Part shown: piece by piece, positions 1-5,960 of the stretch
How positions within the stretch are numbered: the first letter of the stretch is position 1
How the letters are laid out: the number at the start of each line of letters is the position of its first letter
Assembly (NCBI GenBank): GCA_030595485.1
Contig: JAUVDE010000193.1
Span: 1 to 6,616, forward strand
Source of the DNA: Draconibacterium sp.
Lineage (GTDB): Bacteria > Bacteroidota > Bacteroidia > Bacteroidales > Prolixibacteraceae
Direction: 5' to 3'
DNA length: 6,616 nucleotides
Position numbers and translations under genes: made by a program
The notes under the pieces: generated by a model
What the model saw: only the letters and a program-made list of their open reading frames with translations
Database searches by the model: none
What the model was told of the DNA's origin: nothing

Positions 1-1
1 T

Positions 2-547
2 TCCTTTGCTTCACATATAATTTTTTTAAAGACGGGTTTGGTTAAGGTGTATTTAGAAGGAAAGCCAAAAAATTTGATTCTTAAAATTGCACCTCCCGAT
101 AGTTTAATCGGTTTGCCAAGTATTTACGATGATAACAATACCTTTCTATATTCGGCATCGACTTATATCGACTCGGAAGTTGAGTTGATAGATATTGAGT
201 TATTTAAGCAAATGATTCGTGAAAACCCAAAATTTGCTTACCGTATAATTAACACTTTAAACGAAAATACTGTACAAACTTTCGGCCGTTTTTATTGTCT
301 TACGAATAAACAAATGCATGGCCGTTTAGCCGATATCTTACTTTGTCTGTCGCAACGTATTTTTAAAGAAGACGCGTTCAATTTGCCCATAACTCGTTCC
401 GATTTAGCCGAACTTACTGGAATGTCAACAGAAAGTGTAGTGCGCGTTATGAAAGATTTTAAAGATGATGGTTTGATTGAAACCGAAGGCAAAGAGATAA
501 AGCTGCTAAACATCGAGATGCTGTTGAAGATTAGTGATGTTGGCTAA
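2..547 (+). CDS. Crp/Fnr-family transcriptional regulator, 5' end cut by the window
   Basis: This is the C-terminal 181 residues of a one-component regulator of the Crp/Fnr family. The reading frame is open to the left edge, and the first visible residues (SFASHIIFLKTGLVKVYLEG) are the middle of a cyclic-nucleotide-binding-type beta barrel. The true start therefore lies outside the window, and the in-frame TTG at 38 is not a start. The barrel continues to about APPDSLIGLPSIY. A long dimerisation helix follows (FKQMIRENPKFAYRIINTLNENTV), then the winged helix-turn-helix, with ITRSDLAELTGMSTESVVRVMKDF as the recognition unit and DGLIETEGKEIKLL as the wing. No cysteine cluster for an Fnr-type iron-sulfur site is visible, but the N-terminus, where it would sit, is missing. 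The effector is unknown. It lies upstream of the TSUP/MobB-like operon in the same direction, so it may control that operon, but no Crp/Fnr-type palindrome stands out in the gap. Confidence 0.93.
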   Translation, partial: SFASHIIFLKTGLVKVYLEGKPKNLILKIAPPDSLIGLPSIYDDNNTFLYSASTYIDSEVELIDIELFKQMIRENPKFAYRIINTLNENTVQTFGRFYCLTNKQMHGRLADILLCLSQRIFKEDAFNLPITRSDLAELTGMSTESVVRVMKDFKDDGLIETEGKEIKLLNIEMLLKISDVG

Positions 548-593
548 CCTTATTTTGACTTATTTTAATACATCATTCTTTCACCATTTTACT

Positions 594-601
594 TACCTTC
601 G
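594..601 (+). promoter_or_regulatory. Candidate Bacteroidota -7 promoter element for the leader RNA and TSUP operon
   Basis: TACCTTCG matches the Bacteroidota -7 consensus TAnnTTTG at all but one fixed position. Transcription from it would begin near 605-610, shortly before the folded leader at about 631, giving a 5' leader of roughly 195 nt. No good TTTG -33 element lies at the usual 19-21 nt upstream, so the call is tentative. It fits the fact that no terminator-like hairpin separates this operon from the regulator upstream. Confidence 0.3.
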
Positions 602-630
602 TCGCAACACGTTCATTATTTGAATAATTA

Positions 631-768
631 GTCTCCGAGTTTATTGGCCTTTATCAGGTAAATAAACCAATGGGATAATCCGGAAACAGATTATCCTCCC
701 GATTCCCGACGCTGTTGGGATGACTTGGAAAGGAGTCAGGCATAAAGTTGAATTGTTCGGCTTTATAC
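631..768 (+). ncRNA. Highly structured leader RNA; possible molybdenum-cofactor-type riboswitch
   Basis: Five hairpins follow each other in the 255-nt gap before the TSUP gene. (0) 639-645 pairs with 661-667 (GTTTATT/AATAAAC), extended inward by 647-650/656-659. (A) 673-680 pairs with 689-696 (GGATAATC/GATTATCC, perfect). Beyond a C-A mismatch it is capped by G682-C687 closing a GAAA tetraloop, so it is a GNRA hairpin. (B) 704-709 pairs with 715-720 (TCCCGA/TTGGGA, one wobble). (C) 721-725 pairs with 734-738 (TGACT/AGTCA). (D) 742-752 pairs with 756-766 (11 pairs, two wobbles, TTG loop). CTCC at 633-636 could instead pair with GGAG at 732-735 and close the whole domain, which would disrupt hairpin C. 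The downstream operon contains a MobB-like gene, and the Moco riboswitch class is known to have a GNRA tetraloop. Moco is therefore my first guess, from context and partial resemblance only. A cobalamin riboswitch or a new class is not excluded. I am fairly sure of the structure and unsure of the class. Confidence 0.6.
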
Positions 769-802
769 AATCTGTCTTCTTTAAAAATATAAATTAAAGG
801 TG

Positions 803-1528
803 ATGGATTTTTTATTTTTCGCACTCATTTTTTCGTTAGCTATTCTTTATTCGTCAGTGGGTCATGGCGGAGCAAGCGGCTATTTGGCACTAATGGCCCT
901 ATTTAGTTTTGCTCCCGAAGTTATGCGACCATCGGCTTTGGTGCTCAATATCTTTGTTTCGTCAATTGCTCTATTCTCTTTTTACAAAAACGGGCATTTC
1001 AAACTTAAATTTTTACTGCCATTTATAATTACATCTATTCCGGTTGCATTTGTGGGAGGTGCTGTTACTGCAAATCCTAAAACCTATAAAATTATTTTGG
1101 GTGTTTTTTTACTGATTGCCATTGCCCGAATGGTTTATCAGCCCCGGAATAAGGAGACTGAGATTCGTCCGATAAATAAATATGGCGCTTATGTAATTGG
1201 CATATTTCTAGGTTTTTTTAGTGGACTAATTGGTATTGGGGGCGGAATAATATTAAGTCCAATTATTATTCTTTTAAAGTGGGGAACCATAAAACAAACG
1301 GCTGCTGTTTCGGCTGCTTTTATTTTGGTAAATTCCATTGCCGGGCTTTTGGGACAAATCTATCAAGGAGTGGAACTGGCTCCAGAAATTATTTACATGC
1401 TACTTGCAGCGGTGCTTGGCGGTAGTATTGGCGCTTATTTGGGTAGTTTTAAGGTTAGCAATATTGTTTTGCGTTATACCCTTTCAGTGGTTTTGATTTT
1501 TGCCAGTTTTAAACTTTTACTGTTGTAG
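803..1528 (+). CDS. TauE/SafE (TSUP) family membrane transporter
   Basis: A 241-residue integral inner-membrane protein of the TSUP family (sulfite exporter TauE/SafE, YfcA-like). Such proteins move small, often sulfur-containing anions or other small organic anions. The family's internal duplication is visible. The N-terminal half carries GHGGASGY (residues 20-27) and the C-terminal half carries GLIGIGGGIILSP (141-153). Hydrophobic segments run through nearly the whole chain, about eight helices, with one polar central loop near residues 113-126 (YQPRNKETEIRPINK). I prefer ATG 803 over GTG 800 directly before it, because MDFLFFALIF is a natural first helix. The AAAGG at 796-800 is close to ATG 803. 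Length is normal for the family. The next gene starts one base after its stop, so the two are surely co-transcribed. The folded leader upstream suggests ligand-dependent control. The substrate cannot be read from sequence. Given the MobB-like partner, a Moco-related anion (sulfite, molybdate or another) is inference. Confidence 0.93.
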   Translation: MDFLFFALIFSLAILYSSVGHGGASGYLALMALFSFAPEVMRPSALVLNIFVSSIALFSFYKNGHFKLKFLLPFIITSIPVAFVGGAVTANPKTYKIILGVFLLIAIARMVYQPRNKETEIRPINKYGAYVIGIFLGFFSGLIGIGGGIILSPIIILLKWGTIKQTAAVSAAFILVNSIAGLLGQIYQGVELAPEIIYMLLAAVLGGSIGAYLGSFKVSNIVLRYTLSVVLIFASFKLLLL

Positions 1529-1529
1529 A

Positions 1530-2090
1530 ATGAATCTATCAAATCGAAAGAATAGAAAATCGAAACCAAATTTTTTGCTGGTAGCCGGAAATGGGCGGAA
1601 TGTTGGAAAAACTTATTTGACCTGTCGAATTATTCAGCACCTGTCAAAAACAAATGAAGTTATTGGCGTTAAAATTTCATCGCATTTTCATCCACTTGAA
1701 AACAACAAAGTAATTGTTCAGCAAAAGGATTTTGTGATTGTTGAAGAAAACCAGCTGTCGCAGAAAGATAGTTCGCTGATGAAACAAGCAGGTGCACAAA
1801 AGGTGTATTTTGTAATGTCGGCACAGGAGAATTTGCAACAAGCTTTTTTGTATTTAGAGCAGTTGCTGCCTCAAAAAGCAATTGTTTGCGAATCGGGCGG
1901 ATTACACGACATTATTAACCCGGGCGTTTTTCTATTTGTGAATTTGAAAGGGAAAGAAATTGTAAAACAGCATCATTTAAAATTCTCACCTAAAATGGTA
2001 CTAAATGATGGTGAAAATTTTGACTTTGATATTTCCCATATAGAATTTAAAAACAATAAATATTCAATCCGGAAGAGTATGCAAGATTAA
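1530..2090 (+). CDS. Small P-loop NTPase with MobB-like features
   Basis: A soluble protein of 186 residues. Near its start it has a nucleotide-binding loop, FLLVAGNGRNVGKTYL (P-loop residues 20-28). The loop has five residues between the first glycine and GKT, as in BioD-type enzymes (GTDTEVGKT), not four as in a standard Walker A. After the first helix and a short loop comes VIGVKISSHFH (45-54), then KDSSLMKQAGAQKVYF (79-94). This resembles the MobB order: a GTIKH-type strand with histidines, then a KDS...AGA helix. ESGGL (121-125) sits where MobB has its EG motif. MobB is a GTP-binding adaptor in the making of the guanine-dinucleotide form of molybdenum cofactor. I infer a MobB-related role but do not claim orthology. 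ATG 1530, one base after the TSUP stop, is preferred to an upstream in-frame TTG at 1500 that would overlap that gene by 29 nt. No Shine-Dalgarno sequence is seen, so translational coupling is likely. The last 50 residues have no recognisable motif. Confidence 0.8.
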   Translation: MNLSNRKNRKSKPNFLLVAGNGRNVGKTYLTCRIIQHLSKTNEVIGVKISSHFHPLENNKVIVQQKDFVIVEENQLSQKDSSLMKQAGAQKVYFVMSAQENLQQAFLYLEQLLPQKAIVCESGGLHDIINPGVFLFVNLKGKEIVKQHHLKFSPKMVLNDGENFDFDISHIEFKNNKYSIRKSMQD

Positions 2091-2165
2091 GTAGCACTGA
2101 TATTAATTACTGTCTGTCAATAAAGTCGGTGTTTGAAATATAAAGTTCAAATACGAGGCTTGCGA

Positions 2166-2209
2166 AGTCATGAAAATCAAGGAGTTTCCTTTTCGTAAAT
2201 GACTGTTTT
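2166..2209 (+). terminator. Imperfect hairpin with short T-run after the TSUP/MobB-like operon
   Basis: AGTCAT at 2166-2171 pairs with ATGACT at 2199-2204. Inside it, GAAAA 2172-2176 pairs with TTTTC 2190-2194 and GGA 2181-2183 with TCC 2187-2189, with unpaired bases on both arms (an alternative inner pairing is AAGGA/TCCTT). GTTTT follows at 2205-2209. The stem is long but interrupted and the T-run is short, so this is a weak candidate terminator for the + strand operon. Just upstream, 2129-2137 and 2146-2154 form another 9-bp inverted repeat (GTGTTTGAA/TTCAAATAC) with no T-run. Confidence 0.35.
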
Positions 2210-2252
2210 AGCGACGAGCGTAACGAAGTAGTTGTTTATAGACAAGCACTAA

Positions 2253-2732
2253 TTAGTTTACCTTTTTTAGGTTTGGGAACTTCTCATTCCAGCCACTCCA
2301 GCCATCATCTAACGATAACACATTGGAGTAGCCCAGTTGTTTTAAGGTAAGTGCAGCTAATGCCGAACGGCTACCACTTCGGCAATATAAAATTATAGTG
2401 TCTGTCTTTTTAGGCTTTTCATGATTAAAAGCTTCCCAAACGGCGTCCTTTTCTAATCTCGATTCTAATACACCACGCTGCACTAAAAAGGCTCCCGGAA
2501 TAAATGCTTCATTGTATTCTGCTTCAGTTCTTATATCGATAAGAACAAAATCGGAACCGCCAATACTTAAGACATTGGTATACATTTTATGAAAATCGTC
2601 GATGGAAACCTGTTCAATTTCAGTCTTAGCAGCTGCAACCATTGCTTTATAACTGTCAAAGGTTTTTTCTTGTGCTATTGAATTCCAGGCACACACAATA
2701 AGTATGCTGAATATAATTATACTTTTCTTCAT
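2253..2732 (-). CDS. Exported single-domain rhodanese (sulfurtransferase)
   Basis: A 159-residue protein with an N-terminal signal peptide (MKKSIIIFSILIVCAWNSIA, likely cut before QEK), so it should act in the periplasm. Cys14 in LIVC does not make a proper lipobox because valine precedes it, so I do not call a lipoprotein. The rhodanese domain covers about residues 42-155. FVLIDIRTEAEYNEAFIPGA (62-81) is the typical D-R-x-x-x-E-x-x-x-x-H/F-I-P-G-A strand and loop. CRSGSRS (117-123) is the active-site loop, with Cys117 as the catalytic persulfide-bearing residue. DGWSGWNEKFP is the usual C-terminal motif. The catalytic cysteine suggests a working sulfur carrier; the acceptor is unknown. It lies 34 nt downstream of the metallo-hydrolase gene on the same strand, so the two are probably co-transcribed. 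A function shared with the TSUP/MobB-like operon, which it converges on, would be speculation. Confidence 0.93.
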   Translation of the reverse strand: MKKSIIIFSILIVCAWNSIAQEKTFDSYKAMVAAAKTEIEQVSIDDFHKMYTNVLSIGGSDFVLIDIRTEAEYNEAFIPGAFLVQRGVLESRLEKDAVWEAFNHEKPKKTDTIILYCRSGSRSALAALTLKQLGYSNVLSLDDGWSGWNEKFPNLKKVN

Positions 2733-2766
2733 TTTTTAATTTTCTCGAGCTTCGAAAGTAGTTGTT

Positions 2767-3498
2767 TTAGTTCAATTTTCGAATTCGAACTTCAATTCCT
2801 TTTTCTTCTTTTAACAGTTCCACCAGTTCCTGTGTATTTGTTTTTCCAAAATGATAAGGATATATAATCTTTGGCTTGAAAATATCTGCAGCATTAGCTA
2901 CCATTTCAGGTGTCATGGTGTATGGTAAGTTCATGGGTAAAAAAGCAATATCAATGTTTTTTAAGTCTGCCATTTCAGGAATGTTTTCGGTGTCGCCTGC
3001 CACATAAACTGTTTTATCTGCAAAATGAATCACATATCCATTACCGCTTCCTTTTGGGTGATAGGGTTTTCCCGGAGCTCGTTCGTGTTTTATGTTGTAC
3101 GCCGGAACTGCTTCTACTTTTAGGCCTGCAAAAGTGCCCGATTCTCCATTTTTCAGAACGATTGTACCTTTGTATTTTTCATTGCATATTTCAGTTAAAA
3201 CAATCTCAGTGTTATCCGTTTTAATGGACTTAATTGCTTTTGCATCCAAGTGGTCGCCGTGTTCGTGGGTAATTAAAATTAGGTCGGCTTTAGGCATTTC
3301 AGTATAATCAGCATACCACGAAACCGGGTCGATATGAATTACTTTCCCATTAAACTCCATCATTAAAGTGCCGTGGCCAATAAAAGTAATTTCAAGGTTA
3401 CCTTTAGATGTTTTAAACACATCTTTTTCAAAATCGTTGGCCAATAAACTGTCTGAGAAAAGTACCATAACAAGGATTAGCACAAATATTGATTTCAT
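2767..3498 (-). CDS. Exported metallo-beta-lactamase-fold hydrolase (UlaG/UPF0173-like)
   Basis: A 243-residue protein with a signal peptide (residues 1-20, cut near LLA-ND), so probably periplasmic. The mature part is a compact MBL-fold domain of the UlaG-like type. It begins ITFIGHGTLMMEFNGKVIHIDP (37-58), where the GHG/S-type histidine and DP motif are characteristic. The main metal motif THEHGDH follows (77-83, with His78, His80, Asp82 and His83). Further likely metal ligands are Asp169 in VAGDTE and His216 in YPYHFG. All expected ligands are present, so it should bind two metal ions and be an active hydrolase. The family is broad and the substrate cannot be named. The short sequence fits UlaG-like proteins and not the persulfide dioxygenases (ETHE1 type), in spite of the rhodanese beside it. 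It is the first gene of a likely two-gene unit and is divergent from the GH97 gene, with 97 nt between them. Confidence 0.92.
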   Translation of the reverse strand: MKSIFVLILVMVLFSDSLLANDFEKDVFKTSKGNLEITFIGHGTLMMEFNGKVIHIDPVSWYADYTEMPKADLILITHEHGDHLDAKAIKSIKTDNTEIVLTEICNEKYKGTIVLKNGESGTFAGLKVEAVPAYNIKHERAPGKPYHPKGSGNGYVIHFADKTVYVAGDTENIPEMADLKNIDIAFLPMNLPYTMTPEMVANAADIFKPKIIYPYHFGKTNTQELVELLKEEKGIEVRIRKLN

Positions 3499-3595
3499 CT
3501 TAAGTTGTTTTAATTTTTACCTACAAGATAGATATAATATGAATTTTTAGCATCTTTATAAACAAACTGAAATAGTTAAACAAATATTAAATAAG

Positions 3596-5545
3596 ATGCT
3601 AAAAGCAACAATTTTATTTCTGCTGATGACTTTATTTCTTGGTCTTTCGGCAAAAGAGTACACGGTAGAATCACCTTCTGGAAAAATACAAGTAAAAGTT
3701 ACTGTTGAAGAGCAAATCAGCTACTCGGTGCTTTTAAACGGAACTGAAATTATAGCGCCGTCTCATATTTCAATGGAGCTAAACGATGGTACCGTGTGGG
3801 GAAAAGATGCCAACGTAAAAAAGGATAAAACTACCGAAGTTTCGCAAGAACTCACTCCTGTTATTCAGCGAAAATATGCCAAAATACAGGATGACTACAA
3901 AGTGCTAAGCCTTTCTTTTAAAGGATATTCCTTAGAATTTCGGGCTTACGACGAAGGTGCTGCCTATCGCTGGGTTTCTGCCAAAGAGGGAGCGTACAAA
4001 GTTAAAAACGAGTTAGCCACTTTTATTTTTCCGGCCGACCACGAGCTTTGGTTTCCTGAAGAAGAAAGTATGTTCACGCATCAGGAACGCGAATATTTAC
4101 GTGAAAAACTTTCGAATATTGGCACTGAACGTTTTGCCTCAACTGGATTGTTGCTTGATTGTGGAAACGGAGTGAAAACTTACATTTCGGAATCGAACCT
4201 GATGGATTACCCCGGAATGTATTTACGTGGTTGCGATAAAAATGAAATGGCCTTGGTAGGAAAATATGCAGGCGTGGTACTAGAAGAAAAGCAACTGACC
4301 GACCGCGATGTAAAACCAACTAAATATGCCGATTATATTGCTGAATGTAATGGTCCACGCGAATTTCCGTGGCGTGCAATGATTATTGCCGAAAACGATG
4401 CCGACTTGGTACAGAGCGAGTTGATTTACAAACTTGGACCAGCGCAAAAATTTGAAAATACAGATTGGATTAAACCCGGAAAAGTAGCTTGGGACTGGTG
4501 GAATGCCAATAATATTTACGGTGTTGATTTTGAAGCCGGTGTAAACACGAAAACCTACAAATACTTTATTGATTTTGCTTCGGAATACGGTTTGGAATAT
4601 ATTATTCTGGATGAGGGCTGGTATGTGCTTGGCGATATTATGAAACTGGAGAAAGATATCGATATTCAGGAGTTGGTAGATTATGGTAAAGAGAAAAATG
4701 TTGACATTATTCTTTGGGTAGTTTGGAAAACATTGGATGATAAATTGGAAGAGGCGCTTAATCAGTTTCAGAAATGGGGAGTTAAGGGTATTAAAATGGA
4801 CTTTATGCAACGCGACGACCAATGGATGGTTAATTTTTACGAAAAAATTGCTGCCGAATGTGCCAAACGTGAATTATTGGTTGATTTCCACGGAGCCTAC
4901 AAACCAAGTGGTTTAGACCGTGCTTACCCTAATGTAATTTCGTACGAAGGAGTTAAAGGTTTGGAAAATGCGAAGTGGTCGACTTTCCCCGATCCGGAGC
5001 ATAATGTTACTTTGCCATTTACGCGAATGGTTGCCGGTGCAATGGATTTTACACCCGGAGCTATGATTAACGCCAATAAAAAGAATTTCAGTATTGTGTT
5101 TACCGAGCCCATGAGTCCTGGAACACGTTGCCACCAATTAGCAATGTATGTGGTTTTTGAAAGCCCATTGCAAATGTTAGCCGATAATCCATCGAACTAC
5201 TACAAAGAACCGGAATGTATGGAATTTTTATCGGTAGTTCCTTCAGTTTGGGACGATACAAAAGTGCTTGATGCAAAAGTTAGCGATTATATTGCTGTTG
5301 CACGTCGCTCGGGCGATACTTGGTATGTTGGCGCAATGACCGATTGGGACGCACGTACGCTGGATTTAAAACTTGATTTCCTTGGCGATGGGAATTACAC
5401 CATGAAAGTTTGGAAAGATGGAATAAACGCCGACAAACATGCTGCTGACTTTGCACAGTCAGAGTTAAATGTTTCATCAAGCTCTACTGTTCAGATTAAA
5501 TTGGCTCCCGGCGGTGGTTGGGCTGCAATTATTACAAAGAAATAG
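3596..5545 (+). CDS. Secreted glycoside hydrolase family 97, retaining (alpha-galactosidase-like) type
   Basis: A full-length 649-residue exported glycosidase. The signal peptide is residues 1-19 (cut near LSA-KE). An N-terminal beta-sandwich domain covers about 24-285. The (beta/alpha)8 catalytic domain runs about 290-535 and begins at KVAWDWWNANNIYGVDFEAG. A C-terminal beta domain covers about 540-649. In this family the inverting members (SusB type) have no aspartate at the end of barrel strand four, while retaining members (BT1871 alpha-galactosidase type) use one as nucleophile. Here GIKMDFMQRDDQ supplies Asp402, and SYEGVKGLE supplies Glu451 as likely acid/base. Glu199 in ISESNL is a candidate calcium ligand. 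This points to hydrolysis of alpha-galactosides or a related sugar such as beta-L-arabinopyranoside, not to starch processing; the exact sugar is inference. The A-rich leader (TTAAATAAG before ATG) has no Shine-Dalgarno sequence. A weak promoter match is TAATTTTT at 3511-3518 with TTG at 3489-3491. There are no SusC/SusD neighbours, so it is not in an obvious polysaccharide locus. A strong terminator follows. Confidence 0.95.
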   Translation: MLKATILFLLMTLFLGLSAKEYTVESPSGKIQVKVTVEEQISYSVLLNGTEIIAPSHISMELNDGTVWGKDANVKKDKTTEVSQELTPVIQRKYAKIQDDYKVLSLSFKGYSLEFRAYDEGAAYRWVSAKEGAYKVKNELATFIFPADHELWFPEEESMFTHQEREYLREKLSNIGTERFASTGLLLDCGNGVKTYISESNLMDYPGMYLRGCDKNEMALVGKYAGVVLEEKQLTDRDVKPTKYADYIAECNGPREFPWRAMIIAENDADLVQSELIYKLGPAQKFENTDWIKPGKVAWDWWNANNIYGVDFEAGVNTKTYKYFIDFASEYGLEYIILDEGWYVLGDIMKLEKDIDIQELVDYGKEKNVDIILWVVWKTLDDKLEEALNQFQKWGVKGIKMDFMQRDDQWMVNFYEKIAAECAKRELLVDFHGAYKPSGLDRAYPNVISYEGVKGLENAKWSTFPDPEHNVTLPFTRMVAGAMDFTPGAMINANKKNFSIVFTEPMSPGTRCHQLAMYVVFESPLQMLADNPSNYYKEPECMEFLSVVPSVWDDTKVLDAKVSDYIAVARRSGDTWYVGAMTDWDARTLDLKLDFLGDGNYTMKVWKDGINADKHAADFAQSELNVSSSSTVQIKLAPGGGWAAIITKK

Positions 5546-5547
5546 TT

Positions 5548-5572
5548 CGAGACACGAGTAGCGAGTACTGAG
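5548..5572 (+). repeat. Four-fold heptad repeat CGAGNNN directly after the GH97 stop
   Basis: CGAG occurs at 5548, 5555 and 5562, and the variant TGAG at 5569, exactly seven bases apart, starting two bases after the GH97 stop codon. The three bases between copies vary (ACA, TAG, TAC). It ends just before the terminator stem at 5575. A related but irregular string of CGA words lies at 2212-2228 (CGACGAGCGTAACGAAG) between the other pair of convergent genes. Function unknown. Confidence 0.6.
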
Positions 5573-5574
5573 AG

Positions 5575-5611
5575 GATGCCATCTGTAAACAAACAGGTGG
5601 CATCTTTTTTT
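5575..5611 (+). terminator. Strong intrinsic terminator of the GH97 gene
   Basis: Bases 5575-5586 (GATGCCATCTGT) pair with 5593-5604 (ACAGGTGGCATC). The stem is 12 bp with one G-T wobble, the loop is AAACAA, and seven T follow at 5605-5611. It lies 30 nt after the GH97 stop on the same strand and is a textbook rho-independent terminator. Confidence 0.93.
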
Positions 5612-5936
5612 GCCTGAAGGTTTCTGCTTTGCCAAATACTGTATGTCGTAACTGCGAGGGGTTTTCTACCCCGCCTGAAAGGGTTACGCAAAACTGCAGA
5701 GCTATATTCAGCCTACCTGGTTGTGCATTTCTAAAGTGCGAGACGATTTCATGCTTGCCGGCTTTTATGTTTCTAAACTGCGGGAAGGTTTCCGGCAGGG
5801 CTGAAGTCATATTTCTAAACTGCGAGAAGGTTTCAAGGTCGCCAGATTTCGTATTTCTAAACTGCGGGAAGGTTTTCAGGGCTACCCGAAATCGTATTTC
5901 TAAGTTGCGGAAAGGTCTCGAACTCTTCAATGATAT
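5600..5936. repeat. Degenerate tandem array of about eight 42-bp units
   Basis: A core close to TTTCTAAACTGCGGGAAGG followed by TTTC recurs every 42 bases. Taking the third A of CTAAACTGCG as anchor, copies fall at 5651, 5693, 5735, 5777, 5819, 5861 and 5904 (the last step is 43). A further decayed copy at about 5609 merges with the T-run of the terminator (TGCCTGAAGGTTTC at 5611-5624). The central copies, 5768-5876, have nearly identical cores. The outer copies drift, with ACTGC preserved in six of the eight. Each core of about 25 bp is followed by about 17 bp that differs between copies but is often GGC/GCC-rich. Because 42 is divisible by three, stop-free frames cross the array on both strands and would encode 14-residue repeats (FLNCGKVSGRAEVI-like on +, ETFPQFRNTKSGDL-like on -). 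Neither frame looks like a real gene. The array lies between two terminators facing each other, so it is probably not part of either flanking mRNA. I do not recognise the repeat family. Confidence 0.88.
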
Positions 5937-5960
5937 CAGTAGAGACATAGGTTTAGGTAC

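Noticed and set aside
38..547. Crp/Fnr gene starting at TTG 38
   Set aside because: The frame upstream (SFASHIIFLKTG) is clearly conserved family sequence, so the gene is cut by the window edge.
631..768. Cobalamin riboswitch
   Set aside because: CCCGACGCTGT and GAGTCAGG recall parts of the B12 consensus, but the GGTGAAA-type segment and the full B12 box with its ACCTGCC end are missing.
1500..1529. Start of the MobB-like gene at TTG 1500
   Set aside because: It would overlap the transporter gene and add residues that do not look conserved. ATG 1530, one base after the stop, is the natural coupled start.
2767..3498. MBL protein as a persulfide dioxygenase (ETHE1) acting with the rhodanese
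   Set aside because: The sequence start (ITFIGHGTLMMEF...IDP) and overall pattern are UlaG/UPF0173-like, and the protein carries a signal peptide.
4074..5480. Several antisense open frames inside the GH97 gene
   Set aside because: They are shadows of a long, well-conserved coding sequence and their products show no family features.
5600..5936. The 42-bp array as a CRISPR
   Set aside because: The cores are degenerate, the intervening stretches are only about 17 bp and share composition, and no cas gene is present in the window.
5532..5948. Open frames across the repeat array on both strands (115 aa on +, 138 aa on -) as genes
   Set aside because: They are open because the unit length is a multiple of three. 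The - frame runs through the terminator into the GH97 3' end, the + frame begins right after the terminator, and neither product resembles a folded protein.
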